64,000 nucleotides of DNA from Marinarcus sediminis (GTDB lineage: Bacteria; Campylobacterota; Campylobacteria; Campylobacterales; Arcobacteraceae): contig NZ_CP182357.1 of assembly GCF_048571275.1 (NCBI RefSeq), positions 1,984,001-2,048,000 of the forward strand. Direction: 5' to 3'. Position numbers and translations under genes: made by a program. Positions 9,086 to 18,325 of this stretch are shown here, piece after piece. A model generated the notes under the pieces. That model did no database searches, was not told the DNA's origin, and was given only the letters and a program-made list of their open reading frames with translations. Position 1 is the stretch's first letter. Every line of letters starts with the position of its first letter.

Positions 9086-12000
9086 TTAAATATATCATTG
9101 AGTTTTCTTTACGAAAACCCATTTTGAACCACTTTTTACTTCTATTTTTATTTATACTCTCCGTTTTGGCTTACTTTAAAATACCCAAAGAGATTTTTCC
9201 TCCTTCAACACTGGATGCAATTACGATTAATGGAACTTATGCAGGAGCGAGCAGTGATATTTTAGATAAAATGGCTGTTGAAAACATTGAAGACGATTTA
9301 TTGGGATTAAGTGAAGCAGATAAAATCAGCACAATCATAAAAAATGGTTTTTTCAGTATTCAAATTGATTTAAAAGATGGATTTAAAGCCAATGATGTTT
9401 TAGATGATGTCAAAGATATTGTCACTAAGGCCAAAAGCGATTTGCCCACAGATATGGATGAACCTACGGTTAAAGTGGTCAAACACTCGTTTCCTTTAGT
9501 TACGGTGGCAATTTATGGGCAAAAAAGCAAAGAAGAACTCCTTGATCTTGCCAATAAGTTAAAAACGCAATTTATGAAATTTCAAGATTTAAGTAATATC
9601 ACGGTTTTCAGTGACAGTGACAAAGAACTTTTAATTACATTTGATGACAATAAAATCGATGCGTATGATTTAGATAAAACGGCAGTAATTAATGCGGTTA
9701 AATCCATCAGTTCTATTTTCCCTGTAGGAATCATAAAAGACAGCACAAAACACTACTATTTAAGTACTTTTAATGGTGAAAAAAATCTTCAAAAAATCAA
9801 AGATACCATTATTAAAATTGGCACGACTAAACTCTATTTAAAAGATATTGCTAATATTACCTATAGTTTAGGAGATGTTACGACAATTTCCCATTTTAAT
9901 GGAGAACCCAATATCTCTATTGGAATCAATAAAAGTGAAACAGGTGATGCCATTGAGTTGGTTAAAGAGATTAAACTGCTTTTAAAAGCACAAGAAAAAA
10001 TATACCCTGATTTAAAATTTGATACCTATACTGATACTTCTATTTGGATAAAAAATAGGCTCAATACGGTTGTTTCAAATATACTTTTTGGACTCATTTT
10101 ACTTTTTTTAGCACTCTTTTATTTTATCAATTCAAGAATTGCTTTTGTGATTGCCATTGGTATTCCTACATCATTTATGATTGGATTGATTTTTGCAGAA
10201 AGTTTGGGCTACAGCTTAAATATGCTTTCACTTTTGGGGGCATTAATTGCATTGGGAATGCTTGTCGATGAAGCCATTGTTGTTGCTGAAAATATCTACA
10301 GGCACATGGAGATGGGAAAAGACAGAAAAACAGCAGCCATAGACGGAGCCTTGGAAGTTTATCCCGCTGTTTTAACTGCCACGGCTACAACAGTATTTGC
10401 TTTTTTACCTATTTTACTCATGAGTGGAGAAGTAGGGCGATTTATGAAAGTTTTACCCATTATGATTACAATTTTACTTTTGAGTTCACTGCTTGAAGCC
10501 TTTTTCTTTTTGCCTTTACATGCCAAAGAGGTCTTTAAAATCAATAAACAGCAGAAACGTTCTGAATCAATTTGGATTGCCAATAAGAAGATTTATGACA
10601 CTGTGTTAAGTTTTATTTTACACTACAAATATAAAAGTCTTTTGGTGATGATTGCTCTTATTATTACACTATCAGCTCTTTTTTTAAAGAATTCAAAATT
10701 TCAGTTTATGCCAGATTTTGACACGACTCAGGTGTATATTACAGGTTCAGTGGGTGTGGGCAATAGAATTGAACAAACCGAAAGTAAAGTATATGAAATT
10801 GAAAAACTTCTTTTAAAAAACAGTGATTTCAAAAATGATGTCAGTTCTATCAGTTCTGTTATTGGAATGAAATTAGATGGTAAAAATTTACCTCAAAATG
10901 AAGAGTTTTATTTTCATATTTTTGTTAATTTATATGAAAGAGCCCCTCAAAATATTTTTGATAAATACATCAATCCGTATCTTTCCCCCAAATATGACGC
11001 AACAAATATGATACGACAAAAGAGTGCTCAAACCATAGAACATGAGATGAAAGAGCTTTTAAAAGAGTTGAGTGAAAGCAAAACCTTTGATGAGTTAAAA
11101 GTTTTCACTCCCAAAGCTGGGATTGTCAAAAATGATATTGAAATTGCGGTCTCAGGAGAGAATAAACAGGTAAGTGATGCTGTGTTTAAACTCAAAAAGA
11201 GATTAACACAAATTCAAGGGGTTTCAAATGTGGCAGATGATTCATTGGAGGGGAATGTTGAACTTAAATTTAGAGTCAATCAATATGGTCAAAATTTAGG
11301 GTTAAATGAGGAGTATATTATCTCAGTACTCAGACCTTATTACTTTAAAGGGGCATACTCTAAGATGTTTGATGACAAAGGCATCGTTGAGATTGTTTTT
11401 CAAAGTAAAAATAAAGATTTTGTTCAAAGTCTTAATAATTTTGAAGTGACCTTACCCAATTCATCGCGCAGTGTTTTACTCAACGATGTTGTGGATATTG
11501 TAAAACTGCCTGCATATTCACAAATTTTTAAAGAGAACAATGAACGTATCAGAAGTATCACTGCAAGTATTAGAGGAACGACCTCTTCTGATATTTATGA
11601 GCAATTGGATCCTACCATTCAAAGCTTAGAAAAGAGCGTAAGCATTGTTATAAAAGGGGAACAAGAGGAGAATAAAAAAGTTCAAAAAGAGATGATGGAG
11701 GCTTTTTTAATCGCATTGATTCTGATTTTTATTGCTTTGGTGTGGATGTTTGATTCTACGGTTAAACCATTGATTATTATTTCAACCATTCCACTGTCTG
11801 TCTTAGGAGTCTTAGTAGGGCATTTTTTGTTGGGCATGAATCTTACCATGCCAAGTTTGATTGGAATTGTAGGGCTTGCTGGAGTTATTGTTAATGATGG
11901 TATTATTATGATGGATTTTATTAAAAATTCTAAAAGTATCCAAGAGGTTAGAAATAATGCCCTTTTAAGACTCAGACCCATACTTTTAACTTCCATTACA

Positions 12001-12180
12001 ACGGTACTTGGACTCTTTACATTGATGTTTTTTGCTTCAGGTCAAGCGTTGATTTTAAAACCCATGGCTGTCTCTTTAGGCTTTGGCGTTATGTGGGCTA
12101 CGGTATTAAATCTCTATTACGTCCCTTTGCTTTATTGTTTAATTTATCAAAGAAAAAATTTAGACAAAGAGTCAGTTTAG
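9082..12180 (+). CDS. RND-family efflux transporter (AcrB-like permease)
   Basis: 1032 residues, the size of inner-membrane RND pumps that extrude drugs or lipids using proton motive force. It has a first membrane helix after FSLRKPILNH, two large periplasmic loops, two clusters of membrane helices, and the helix-4 proton-relay motif GMLVDEAIVVAENIYR (Asp-Glu in place of the common Asp-Asp). The second half contains GLAGVIVNDGIIMMDFI. No membrane-fusion protein or outer-membrane channel gene is adjacent, so partners must be encoded elsewhere. Translationally coupled to the ftsL-like gene (4 bp overlap); the 3' end overlaps the convergent NlpC gene by 9 bp. Confidence 0.92.
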   Translation: MIKYIIEFSLRKPILNHFLLLFLFILSVLAYFKIPKEIFPPSTLDAITINGTYAGASSDILDKMAVENIEDDLLGLSEADKISTIIKNGFFSIQIDLKDGFKANDVLDDVKDIVTKAKSDLPTDMDEPTVKVVKHSFPLVTVAIYGQKSKEELLDLANKLKTQFMKFQDLSNITVFSDSDKELLITFDDNKIDAYDLDKTAVINAVKSISSIFPVGIIKDSTKHYYLSTFNGEKNLQKIKDTIIKIGTTKLYLKDIANITYSLGDVTTISHFNGEPNISIGINKSETGDAIELVKEIKLLLKAQEKIYPDLKFDTYTDTSIWIKNRLNTVVSNILFGLILLFLALFYFINSRIAFVIAIGIPTSFMIGLIFAESLGYSLNMLSLLGALIALGMLVDEAIVVAENIYRHMEMGKDRKTAAIDGALEVYPAVLTATATTVFAFLPILLMSGEVGRFMKVLPIMITILLLSSLLEAFFFLPLHAKEVFKINKQQKRSESIWIANKKIYDTVLSFILHYKYKSLLVMIALIITLSALFLKNSKFQFMPDFDTTQVYITGSVGVGNRIEQTESKVYEIEKLLLKNSDFKNDVSSISSVIGMKLDGKNLPQNEEFYFHIFVNLYERAPQNIFDKYINPYLSPKYDATNMIRQKSAQTIEHEMKELLKELSESKTFDELKVFTPKAGIVKNDIEIAVSGENKQVSDAVFKLKKRLTQIQGVSNVADDSLEGNVELKFRVNQYGQNLGLNEEYIISVLRPYYFKGAYSKMFDDKGIVEIVFQSKNKDFVQSLNNFEVTLPNSSRSVLLNDVVDIVKLPAYSQIFKENNERIRSITASIRGTTSSDIYEQLDPTIQSLEKSVSIVIKGEQEENKKVQKEMMEAFLIALILIFIALVWMFDSTVKPLIIISTIPLSVLGVLVGHFLLGMNLTMPSLIGIVGLAGVIVNDGIIMMDFIKNSKSIQEVRNNALLRLRPILLTSITTVLGLFTLMFFASGQALILKPMAVSLGFGVMWATVLNLYYVPLLYCLIYQRKNLDKESV

Positions 12181-13491
12181 TTTTACAGGGAGTTGGTTGA
12201 GTAACACCATTCCCTCAATTTTTTCTAAGATATTATTCTCTTCAATAAAATGAGGCAACTCTTTCCCCGGTGAGAGTGTTGTAATAACTGCTTTTCCTAT
12301 GATAAATCTTCCAAAATAGTTGCTCTCTTTCGAAGTTTTAATTCCCCAAACATTATGCAAGACCATCGGTTCTGCCTCTTTTTCTCCAAGATAAAGCATA
12401 ATATGACCTTTTAAATAAATCAGCGTTAAAAAAGGTACTGCTTGTTTGAGAATGGTTTCTTTTTTCTCTTTTTTATTTAAGCTTTTGAGTGGAATGTATC
12501 TTCCATTTTTAATTTGAGCTTTTGAGTTTCGATTTAAAGCAATTCCAAAAGCAGCAAAGTAATCTTTGGTTAAAGCAGAACAGTCCCTATTATGATACGC
12601 TTCTCCCCAACCGTAAGGTTCATTAATTAACTCTTTTATGACTTTTTCAATATTGCTTGCATTAAAATCGAGGTAATTGAGTGTTACACTCTTTTGATCG
12701 ATTGTAACAGTTTGTAAATAGGCACTTAAATTGTTATATTGATTGACTACAAAGAAGTGTCCATATTTGCTTTTAGGCAAAAGTGTACCTAATTTAATGC
12801 TCTCTTTAAAAAAGCCATTTTTATATATCGGAGTGTTGTCTTTAATGGCAATATAATACTGGCTTTGCTCAAAGGTTTCAATAATCGTTTTATCAACAAT
12901 TGCCAGTGAATCAACTGATATCCAACCTGTGATATACGCTGTTGTAATATAAGCCCACTGTTTGTCTTTTGAGAAATGTGAGATAAGAATAGGTGTGTTA
13001 ATTTTAATACCAGAGTTTTGATTGTAATCAAAAGGGAAACCCTCTCCTTGATTTTTAGGATTGTAAAAAATTGGAAGAGTGGTTGGGAAAACACGTACAT
13101 TGGTATTTTTAATGGTGATGGCTTTGTGAACTTCTTGATTAAATTGTTCAAAGTTGCTGTTTGAAATCTGTTGATTGAACCACTCTTTTGTAAGTCTTTT
13201 ATAATTGGACCCATAGACTTCTTGGTGCACATACATATTGCCCCATTGTGCTTCGTCAGGTGATACAGTAAGTTTTTCTTGATGCCAAGGTGCAAAATAT
13301 TGTTTTTTGAAAAGAGCATAAAATTCATCTTGAAAATCGATATTTTCTGTCTTAAAATTGCTGCTATAATCTTTGATATCTTGTGAGTAGTGGGTTACAT
13401 CTTCTATTTGAGTGATTTCATTTTTATGACTGCACGCATTGAATAATAAAGTAGATAAAACAACAACAAAGGCTTGCAATATTTTAAGCAT
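12172..13491 (-). CDS. SH3-domain NlpC/P60 cell-wall hydrolase, lipoprotein
   Basis: Probable peptidoglycan endopeptidase anchored to a membrane by lipid (lipobox FNAC, C20). Order: an N-terminal stabilising domain (about 35-120), SH3b-type domains (about 125-275) and a C-terminal NlpC/P60 papain-like domain (about 280-400). The domain contains catalytic Cys304 (RDCSALTKD) and His363 (KGHIMLYLG). This matches the multi-SH3 NlpC/P60 architecture known from Gram-negative bacteria. Convergent with the RND gene. Confidence 0.88.
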   Translation of the reverse strand: MLKILQAFVVVLSTLLFNACSHKNEITQIEDVTHYSQDIKDYSSNFKTENIDFQDEFYALFKKQYFAPWHQEKLTVSPDEAQWGNMYVHQEVYGSNYKRLTKEWFNQQISNSNFEQFNQEVHKAITIKNTNVRVFPTTLPIFYNPKNQGEGFPFDYNQNSGIKINTPILISHFSKDKQWAYITTAYITGWISVDSLAIVDKTIIETFEQSQYYIAIKDNTPIYKNGFFKESIKLGTLLPKSKYGHFFVVNQYNNLSAYLQTVTIDQKSVTLNYLDFNASNIEKVIKELINEPYGWGEAYHNRDCSALTKDYFAAFGIALNRNSKAQIKNGRYIPLKSLNKKEKKETILKQAVPFLTLIYLKGHIMLYLGEKEAEPMVLHNVWGIKTSKESNYFGRFIIGKAVITTLSPGKELPHFIEENNILEKIEGMVLLNQLPVKLN

Positions 13492-13529
13492 GGTTTGCCC
13501 AGTTTACGTGTGATGTTGAAAAGTCAGTC

Positions 13530-13564
13530 ATGATACAACCCTCTGTTTTTTAGGATTGTATCAT
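13530..13564 (-). terminator. Inverted repeat after the TsoY-like gene
   Basis: Arms ATGATACAACCC (13530-13541) and GGATTGTATCAT (13553-13564) pair with one mismatch, 20 bp past the stop of the leftward gene. No strong T run follows in that direction, so the terminator role is only likely. Confidence 0.4.
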
Positions 13565-13583
13565 AATAGGGGTTTATTAAAAT

Positions 13584-14744
13584 TTAGAAATTGAATTTTC
13601 TTTTTAATTTGAAAAAATAGAGTATGGTTTTGTATTGTACAAACATGAAAGGTAACATAATTAAAAAATAGCTCAGTGAGTATTTTTCTATGACACCATT
13701 AAAGGTTAAACCAAAGTTAACAAAAAACATTCCAAATACCATAAAAGCAACACCAGGACAGATTAATGCAAATGATACAGGAGAACGGTTCTCTCCTTCA
13801 ATAAACTCTTCAAAGTAACCAAGTTTTTTCATGACTTGATACCCTAAAATACCAAATATAATTTGTAATGAAACAATAACTGTACTAAATGTAAAGAGTG
13901 ATGAGTTCGCTAAAGGTGAATTAAAATGATGGTTTAAACCAAAAGATATTCTTACATAAGCAATACCAAGTAGAGTTAGAATAGGAATGATAATCCATAA
14001 TGAAGGAGAAGCTTCAATTGCAATACCTTTTTCAAACATCTTAGTAAAACCGATGGTCATTTTAATGAGTAAAAGTAAAACGGCAATAGAGGCAAAAAAG
14101 AGTGACCCCATAATTCCAATCGCATTGATACTGATATTTAAACTCATAGCCCCTGGTGCTGCAAATCCCACTGAAACCATTGCAAATGAGAAAATTGATA
14201 TCATTTGTGAGAGGTTATTGTTGTTGGCAAAGTCAAAATTCCCTTTTGTTAAAATACGTGTTAAGTAGTTGAAAAATATTTTAAGTGCAAAATAACCTGC
14301 AACGGCAAAAGCAATCAGCGCAAAAGGAAACATATATTCAACAATGCTCCATAAACTTGGCACAAATACAGCACCTATTACAAAACAAACATTGATTGTC
14401 ATAGCATACGTTAAAGGTATTGTCATTAATGAAATTTCATCATTAGAGTTTTTTAACTTTTCAAATTTCTCTGTTTTTTTAAATAAATTAAACTGTTTTG
14501 TATTCCAAATTAAAAATTTAAAGTGTAAAAAAGAGAAAACAAGAATAAATATCATTGCTAAAACCGAGACAACACTCAGCCAATTCCCTTGCAAAATGAC
14601 AGGATAAATAAAATCAAACGTTGCCATAGGTACCCCTTTATGAGGTACTAAAAACATTAGGTACATAAAAAATGAGACCGCTAAACCACCCGCACTCAAT
14701 GCACTTAAAAAACACATTGGTGTAAACTTTTCTCTTAACTCCAT
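13584..14744 (-). CDS. Polytopic membrane protein, TsoY-like
   Basis: 386 residues with about ten hydrophobic helices and no large soluble domain. The N-terminus (FLSALSAGGLAVSFFMYLMF) and overall layout recall the Campylobacterota membrane proteins annotated as the TsoY (seleno)protein family, distantly reminiscent of TDT-type carriers. The frame is continuous, with no internal TGA, so this copy would be the selenium-independent form. The transported substrate is unknown. Single gene with a 180 bp AT-rich upstream gap. Confidence 0.6.
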   Translation of the reverse strand: MELREKFTPMCFLSALSAGGLAVSFFMYLMFLVPHKGVPMATFDFIYPVILQGNWLSVVSVLAMIFILVFSFLHFKFLIWNTKQFNLFKKTEKFEKLKNSNDEISLMTIPLTYAMTINVCFVIGAVFVPSLWSIVEYMFPFALIAFAVAGYFALKIFFNYLTRILTKGNFDFANNNNLSQMISIFSFAMVSVGFAAPGAMSLNISINAIGIMGSLFFASIAVLLLLIKMTIGFTKMFEKGIAIEASPSLWIIIPILTLLGIAYVRISFGLNHHFNSPLANSSLFTFSTVIVSLQIIFGILGYQVMKKLGYFEEFIEGENRSPVSFALICPGVAFMVFGMFFVNFGLTFNGVIEKYSLSYFLIMLPFMFVQYKTILYFFKLKRKFNF

Positions 14745-14925
14745 ATAAGCCTTTCTTATAATAATTTAAAATAATTTCTGAAATATTACAGTAAGAAACT
14801 TTAAATAATATTAAGAGATTATATTATTAAAACTTATACTACAAAATAACAACTCCAATGGTTTTAGCTTTATATAAAGCTAGATATAATACTATGTTTT
14901 AAAAATTATAAGGGCAGTTTATTTT

Positions 14926-15771
14926 ATGATTCATATTTCTGTTACAAAAGATTTATTTGATAACATTTTAAAAACGAAAGAAAAAATTGTAGAAAAAAAA
15001 GTAACGAATTATTGGAAAAAAGAGTTACTTGATATTGCAATTATTGAAGATAAGATTCATTACAATATTAAAAAAGTTGAACGCATCAGTATATCAAATG
15101 GCTTAGGTGATGAAAAACCCAGTTTGGTAGTTGAGTGTACAAAAATCGATTACAATACCAAAAAAAATATCTTTGAATTCCATATTGGAAGAATTATTGA
15201 GAAAAAAAATATTTTGATAGAAGATGACTACAAAGATTCTTTGATTCAACAACTTTTGAAAGAGAAAGAGATACTTCAAGACTCAATGCACAGAGATCAT
15301 TTGACAAATCTTTACAACCGACGAAAAATGGAAGAGGATTTGAATGCATTCATTGGACAAAACAATGCAAAATTTTTAACCGCCATTTTTGTTGATGCAG
15401 ATAGGTTTAAAGGAATCAATGACAACTTTGGACACGATGTAGGAGACAGAGTTCTTAAATCAATTGCCAATAAGCTTAATCGTCATGCCAATCGATTAAA
15501 TGGAGAAGCCTACCGATATGGGGGAGAAGAGTTTATTATGTTATGTTTTATGCCTCAAGAGAGTTTGCTTCAAGGTTTAGAATATTTAAAAAATGAAATA
15601 CAAGCAGACAGAATCTTACACGATACAAAAGATATCAGTGTGACAGTAAGTATGGGTGTCTCTTTTTGGAAAAATCATGTTTCGATTGAAAAATTCATAA
15701 AATCTGCAGATGACTGTGTCTATATGGCGAAAAAAAATGGACGAAATTTAATTGAAGTGGCTTATAACTAG
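14926..15771 (+). CDS. Diguanylate cyclase (GGDEF)
   Basis: Makes cyclic di-GMP from GTP. The C-terminal GGDEF domain (about 118-281) carries DHLTNLYNRR, metal/GTP-binding FVDADRFKGIND and the active-site loop GGEEF at 199-203. The inhibitory site upstream is RLNG (190-193) instead of RxxD, so product inhibition is probably lost. The first 100 residues are soluble, with no recognised sensor domain. ATG preceded by an AAGGGCAG ribosome site. The stop codon lies inside a hairpin. Confidence 0.93.
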   Translation: MIHISVTKDLFDNILKTKEKIVEKKVTNYWKKELLDIAIIEDKIHYNIKKVERISISNGLGDEKPSLVVECTKIDYNTKKNIFEFHIGRIIEKKNILIEDDYKDSLIQQLLKEKEILQDSMHRDHLTNLYNRRKMEEDLNAFIGQNNAKFLTAIFVDADRFKGINDNFGHDVGDRVLKSIANKLNRHANRLNGEAYRYGGEEFIMLCFMPQESLLQGLEYLKNEIQADRILHDTKDISVTVSMGVSFWKNHVSIEKFIKSADDCVYMAKKNGRNLIEVAYN

Positions 15772-15792
15772 AAGAAAAACTTCCAGTTATAA
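15762..15792. terminator. Hairpin between convergent genes, spanning the cyclase stop
   Basis: Arms TTATAACTAGAAG (15762-15774) and CTTCCAGTTATAA (15780-15792) pair with one mismatch around a short A-rich loop. It lies between convergent genes and includes the TAG stop of the diguanylate cyclase. The T tail is weak on both sides. Confidence 0.5.
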
Positions 15793-15795
15793 AGG

Positions 15796-16071
15796 TTATT
15801 TACCAATTGAAGAGGCTATTTCTTTAATATCTGCATCGGTCAATCCAGATGCTTGAGTATGCATTATACTTTTTAACGCTCCTCCGTAAGTGCCATCTTG
15901 ATACCCTTTAAGTGCAGCCATAATTTGCTCTTTTGTTAAATTTTTAATTATTTTTGATGTACCCATAGCTGAAGTCTCGCCTTTTGAACCATGACAAGCA
16001 AGGCATTTAGAAAATGGATTAGCAAAACATAGTGTTGTTAAAAGTGAAATGAAAATTAATACTTTTTTCAA
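15796..16071 (-). CDS. Periplasmic c553-type cytochrome
   Basis: Small class I cytochrome c (91 residues) with a cleavable signal peptide (about 17 residues), one heme site CLACH (C23, C26, H27) and a probable axial Met in the IMHTQASGLTD segment. Such cytochromes carry electrons in the periplasm, for example from the bc1 complex to cbb3 oxidase or peroxidases in Campylobacterota. Closely similar to the next gene (same GETSAMxxxSKIIK and YGGxLK segments), pointing to tandem duplication. Confidence 0.93.
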   Translation of the reverse strand: MKKVLIFISLLTTLCFANPFSKCLACHGSKGETSAMGTSKIIKNLTKEQIMAALKGYQDGTYGGALKSIMHTQASGLTDADIKEIASSIGK

Positions 16072-16212
16072 GTTAAATCCTTTTATAATTGAAATATCGT
16101 AATTCTAGTATAAAGTAGATTTAATTAATATTTAATTGGAGCAATTTTTTCTTTTTTTATAAATAATTATATTAAATATTATATGTTAAGTTATCTTTTA
16201 ATATTAAGCCAT

Positions 16213-16236
16213 CAAAAAGAGCGAGTGCTCTTTTTG
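16213..16236 (-). terminator. Rho-independent terminator after second cytochrome gene
   Basis: Perfect 10 bp stem CAAAAAGAGC / GCTCTTTTTG with loop GAGT, 10 bp beyond the stop of the cytochrome gene at 16246. The stem itself supplies T-rich ends on both strands. Confidence 0.75.
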
Positions 16237-16245
16237 ACTTTACAA

Positions 16246-16527
16246 TTATTTACCGATAGTTGTAGCAATTTCTTCAATTTGTGCGTCAGTTAATGAACTT
16301 ACTTGAGCTTTCATTAGCCCTTTTAATGGACCACCATAACTACCATCTTTATACCCTTTAAGAGCAGTAACAATTTCAGCTTTAGTCATATCTTTGATGA
16401 TTTTAGATTTACCTTGCATTGCTGAAGTTTCACCGTTAGCCCCATGACATGATACACATTTTTGTGCATACGTACCAGCAAAAGATAATGTTGCTAGAAT
16501 TGATGTTAAAATTAAAATTTTTTTCAT
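16246..16527 (-). CDS. Periplasmic c553-type cytochrome (paralogue)
   Basis: 93 residues with signal peptide, heme motif CVSCH (C24, C27, H28) and a Met in LMKAQVSSLTD as likely sixth ligand. Clearly homologous to the gene at 15796, which lies downstream on the same strand behind a terminator, so the two are probably expressed separately. Good AAAGGATT-type ribosome site. Confidence 0.94.
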   Translation of the reverse strand: MKKILILTSILATLSFAGTYAQKCVSCHGANGETSAMQGKSKIIKDMTKAEIVTALKGYKDGSYGGPLKGLMKAQVSSLTDAQIEEIATTIGK

Positions 16528-16700
16528 TTTCGAATCCTTTATATTTAAAAATTATATTATTCTAATATATTTTAGATTTATTTTAGATTTATTTTTTACC
16601 ATTTCTAGTCTCTTTTTATAAAAAGTTTCAATAAGTAATATAATTTAAGATTTTTTTAAACTGTTAAAACTCAACAGAGTTATTTTTTTGTGGCTTAATC

Positions 16701-16735
16701 TAAAGAAGCATAAAATCAATGATTATGCTTCTTTA
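16701..16735 (-). terminator. Hairpin ending the glutamate mutase operon
   Basis: Perfect 13 bp inverted repeat (TAAAGAAGCATAA / TTATGCTTCTTTA, 9-base loop) starting 7 bp past the stop of the AMP-ligase gene. The T run after it is short. Confidence 0.65.
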
Positions 16736-16741
16736 TGAAAA

Positions 16742-18316
16742 TCAGTTGTTTGAGAGAACTTCTTTTTTGAGTTCATCTTTATTGACTCTGTTTTTATCAG
16801 AGGCAATCAGAGGCAGTGATTTTTTAAAAATGATTTTACTTGGAATCATATAGCTTGCAAGGTGTTTTTTCATTTCAAAGAGTATCTCATTTTTTGCCAA
16901 TTCACTTCTTGAAGAGTATACCAAAACGATCTCTTCTTCAATTTCATCATTTGGAATGGAAAAAACAGCGCATTGATCAACTTCTTTAATATTATCATAT
17001 ACAACAGATTCTACTTCAATGGGTGAAACTCGAAATCCTCTGGTTTTAATCATGTCATCTTGACGTGAGACAAAGTAGAGGTATCCCTCTTCATCTTTAT
17101 AGACATAATCTCCGCTGGCAACAACAATCTCATCGTTGAGTTGTCCTTCAAGATTGATGATATTTTTTAGAATTTGAATTGATTTGAATCTTTTTTCACT
17201 CTCATTTGGCGCATTCCAAAACCCTTTGTAAATGTATGAACCTCGGTGTATGAGCTCACCCACTTCCCTAGGAGCACACTCAAATCCCTCTTTATTGATC
17301 ACATAAAGTTCAACATCTGGAATGGCTTTTCCAATAGAATTTGGTCTGATTTTAAGTTGAGTTGGTTCTAAATAAGCACTTCTAAATGCTTCTGTTAAGC
17401 CATGCATAGAGTAAAATGCCGCATTGGGGAAATATTTTTCAATATCGGCAATCATTTTTGGGGTCACTTTCCCTCCGGATGAAGCGATAGTTTTAACGTG
17501 GCTTAAAAGCTGAGGACTTGGAAGTCGATGTTCGTCTTCATCAAACATTTGAGTTATATTAATAGGCATGAGTGGAATGACAGTTACTTTGTCATTGATG
17601 ATATGATTGAAAAAATCGCCTGGCAAGACAAAACGGTGTAAAGCCAATGTGGCTCTTTTATACAATGCACAAAAAATTTGATTTAATCCATAATCCAAAT
17701 TAAAAATCAAAAGTCCTGATATCACATCATTTTCATTTAAATGCAGATATTTTGATACGACTCTGGCACTGTCAATTAAATTTCTGTGTGAAATCACAAT
17801 CCCTTTTGGGAATCCTGTACTTCCAAAACTGTAGGTAATAACAGCATTATCATGTCCATTTATATCACAACTGTATGGTTTATTGTAGTATTTGAAAATC
17901 TCTTCAAAGGAAGGAATTTCTTTTGCTGTGGTTTCATATGAGATAATTTGCCCGTTAAATTTGATCTCTTCAATGGATTCGAGTTTGAGTTTATCTGTGA
18001 TAATACATTTAATATCACAATCTTTGATGATGTATTCAACTTGTTCGGGTTTTAATAGCTTGGTTAAAGGCACAAGAATATAATCTGTTGAAAGAATGGC
18101 TAATATGGCAATAACTTGTTCAATGCCTTTATTAGAATACAAACCAATTCGGCTCCCTTTTGGCAAATTCAGTTCATTTAAATAAAAGGCAATTTGATTG
18201 ACTTTAGTGAAGAGTTCACGGTAGGTCATACTTTTTTTATCAAAAATAAGCGCAACTTTTTCTGGGTTTGAAAGGTTGGCATCTTCAATCAGTGTTCTGA
18301 TACAATTTATAGACAT
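16742..18316 (-). CDS. Stand-alone AMP-forming acyl/aminoacyl ligase
   Basis: ANL-superfamily adenylating enzyme (524 residues). Visible core motifs: YSFGSTGFPKG (phosphate loop), MHGLTEA, SGDYVYKDEEGYLYF with the nucleotide-binding Asp, SRQDDMIKTRGFRVSPIEVE (hinge), and a C-terminal DKNRVNKDEL holding the catalytic Lys. No carrier-protein domain is fused. It is the last gene of the glmS-glmE-glmL operon (9 bp after glmL), so a natural inference is activation of the mutase product 3-methylaspartate or a derivative. This would resemble stand-alone methylaspartate-activating enzymes of some natural-product pathways. Acyl-CoA synthetase is the alternative. Confidence 0.85.
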   Translation of the reverse strand: MSINCIRTLIEDANLSNPEKVALIFDKKSMTYRELFTKVNQIAFYLNELNLPKGSRIGLYSNKGIEQVIAILAILSTDYILVPLTKLLKPEQVEYIIKDCDIKCIITDKLKLESIEEIKFNGQIISYETTAKEIPSFEEIFKYYNKPYSCDINGHDNAVITYSFGSTGFPKGIVISHRNLIDSARVVSKYLHLNENDVISGLLIFNLDYGLNQIFCALYKRATLALHRFVLPGDFFNHIINDKVTVIPLMPINITQMFDEDEHRLPSPQLLSHVKTIASSGGKVTPKMIADIEKYFPNAAFYSMHGLTEAFRSAYLEPTQLKIRPNSIGKAIPDVELYVINKEGFECAPREVGELIHRGSYIYKGFWNAPNESEKRFKSIQILKNIINLEGQLNDEIVVASGDYVYKDEEGYLYFVSRQDDMIKTRGFRVSPIEVESVVYDNIKEVDQCAVFSIPNDEIEEEIVLVYSSRSELAKNEILFEMKKHLASYMIPSKIIFKKSLPLIASDKNRVNKDELKKEVLSNN

Positions 18317-18325
18317 TTTCTCTCC

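Noticed and set aside
13584..14744. Selenoprotein read-through in the TsoY-like gene
   Set aside because: The reading frame has no internal TGA, so no selenocysteine is required.
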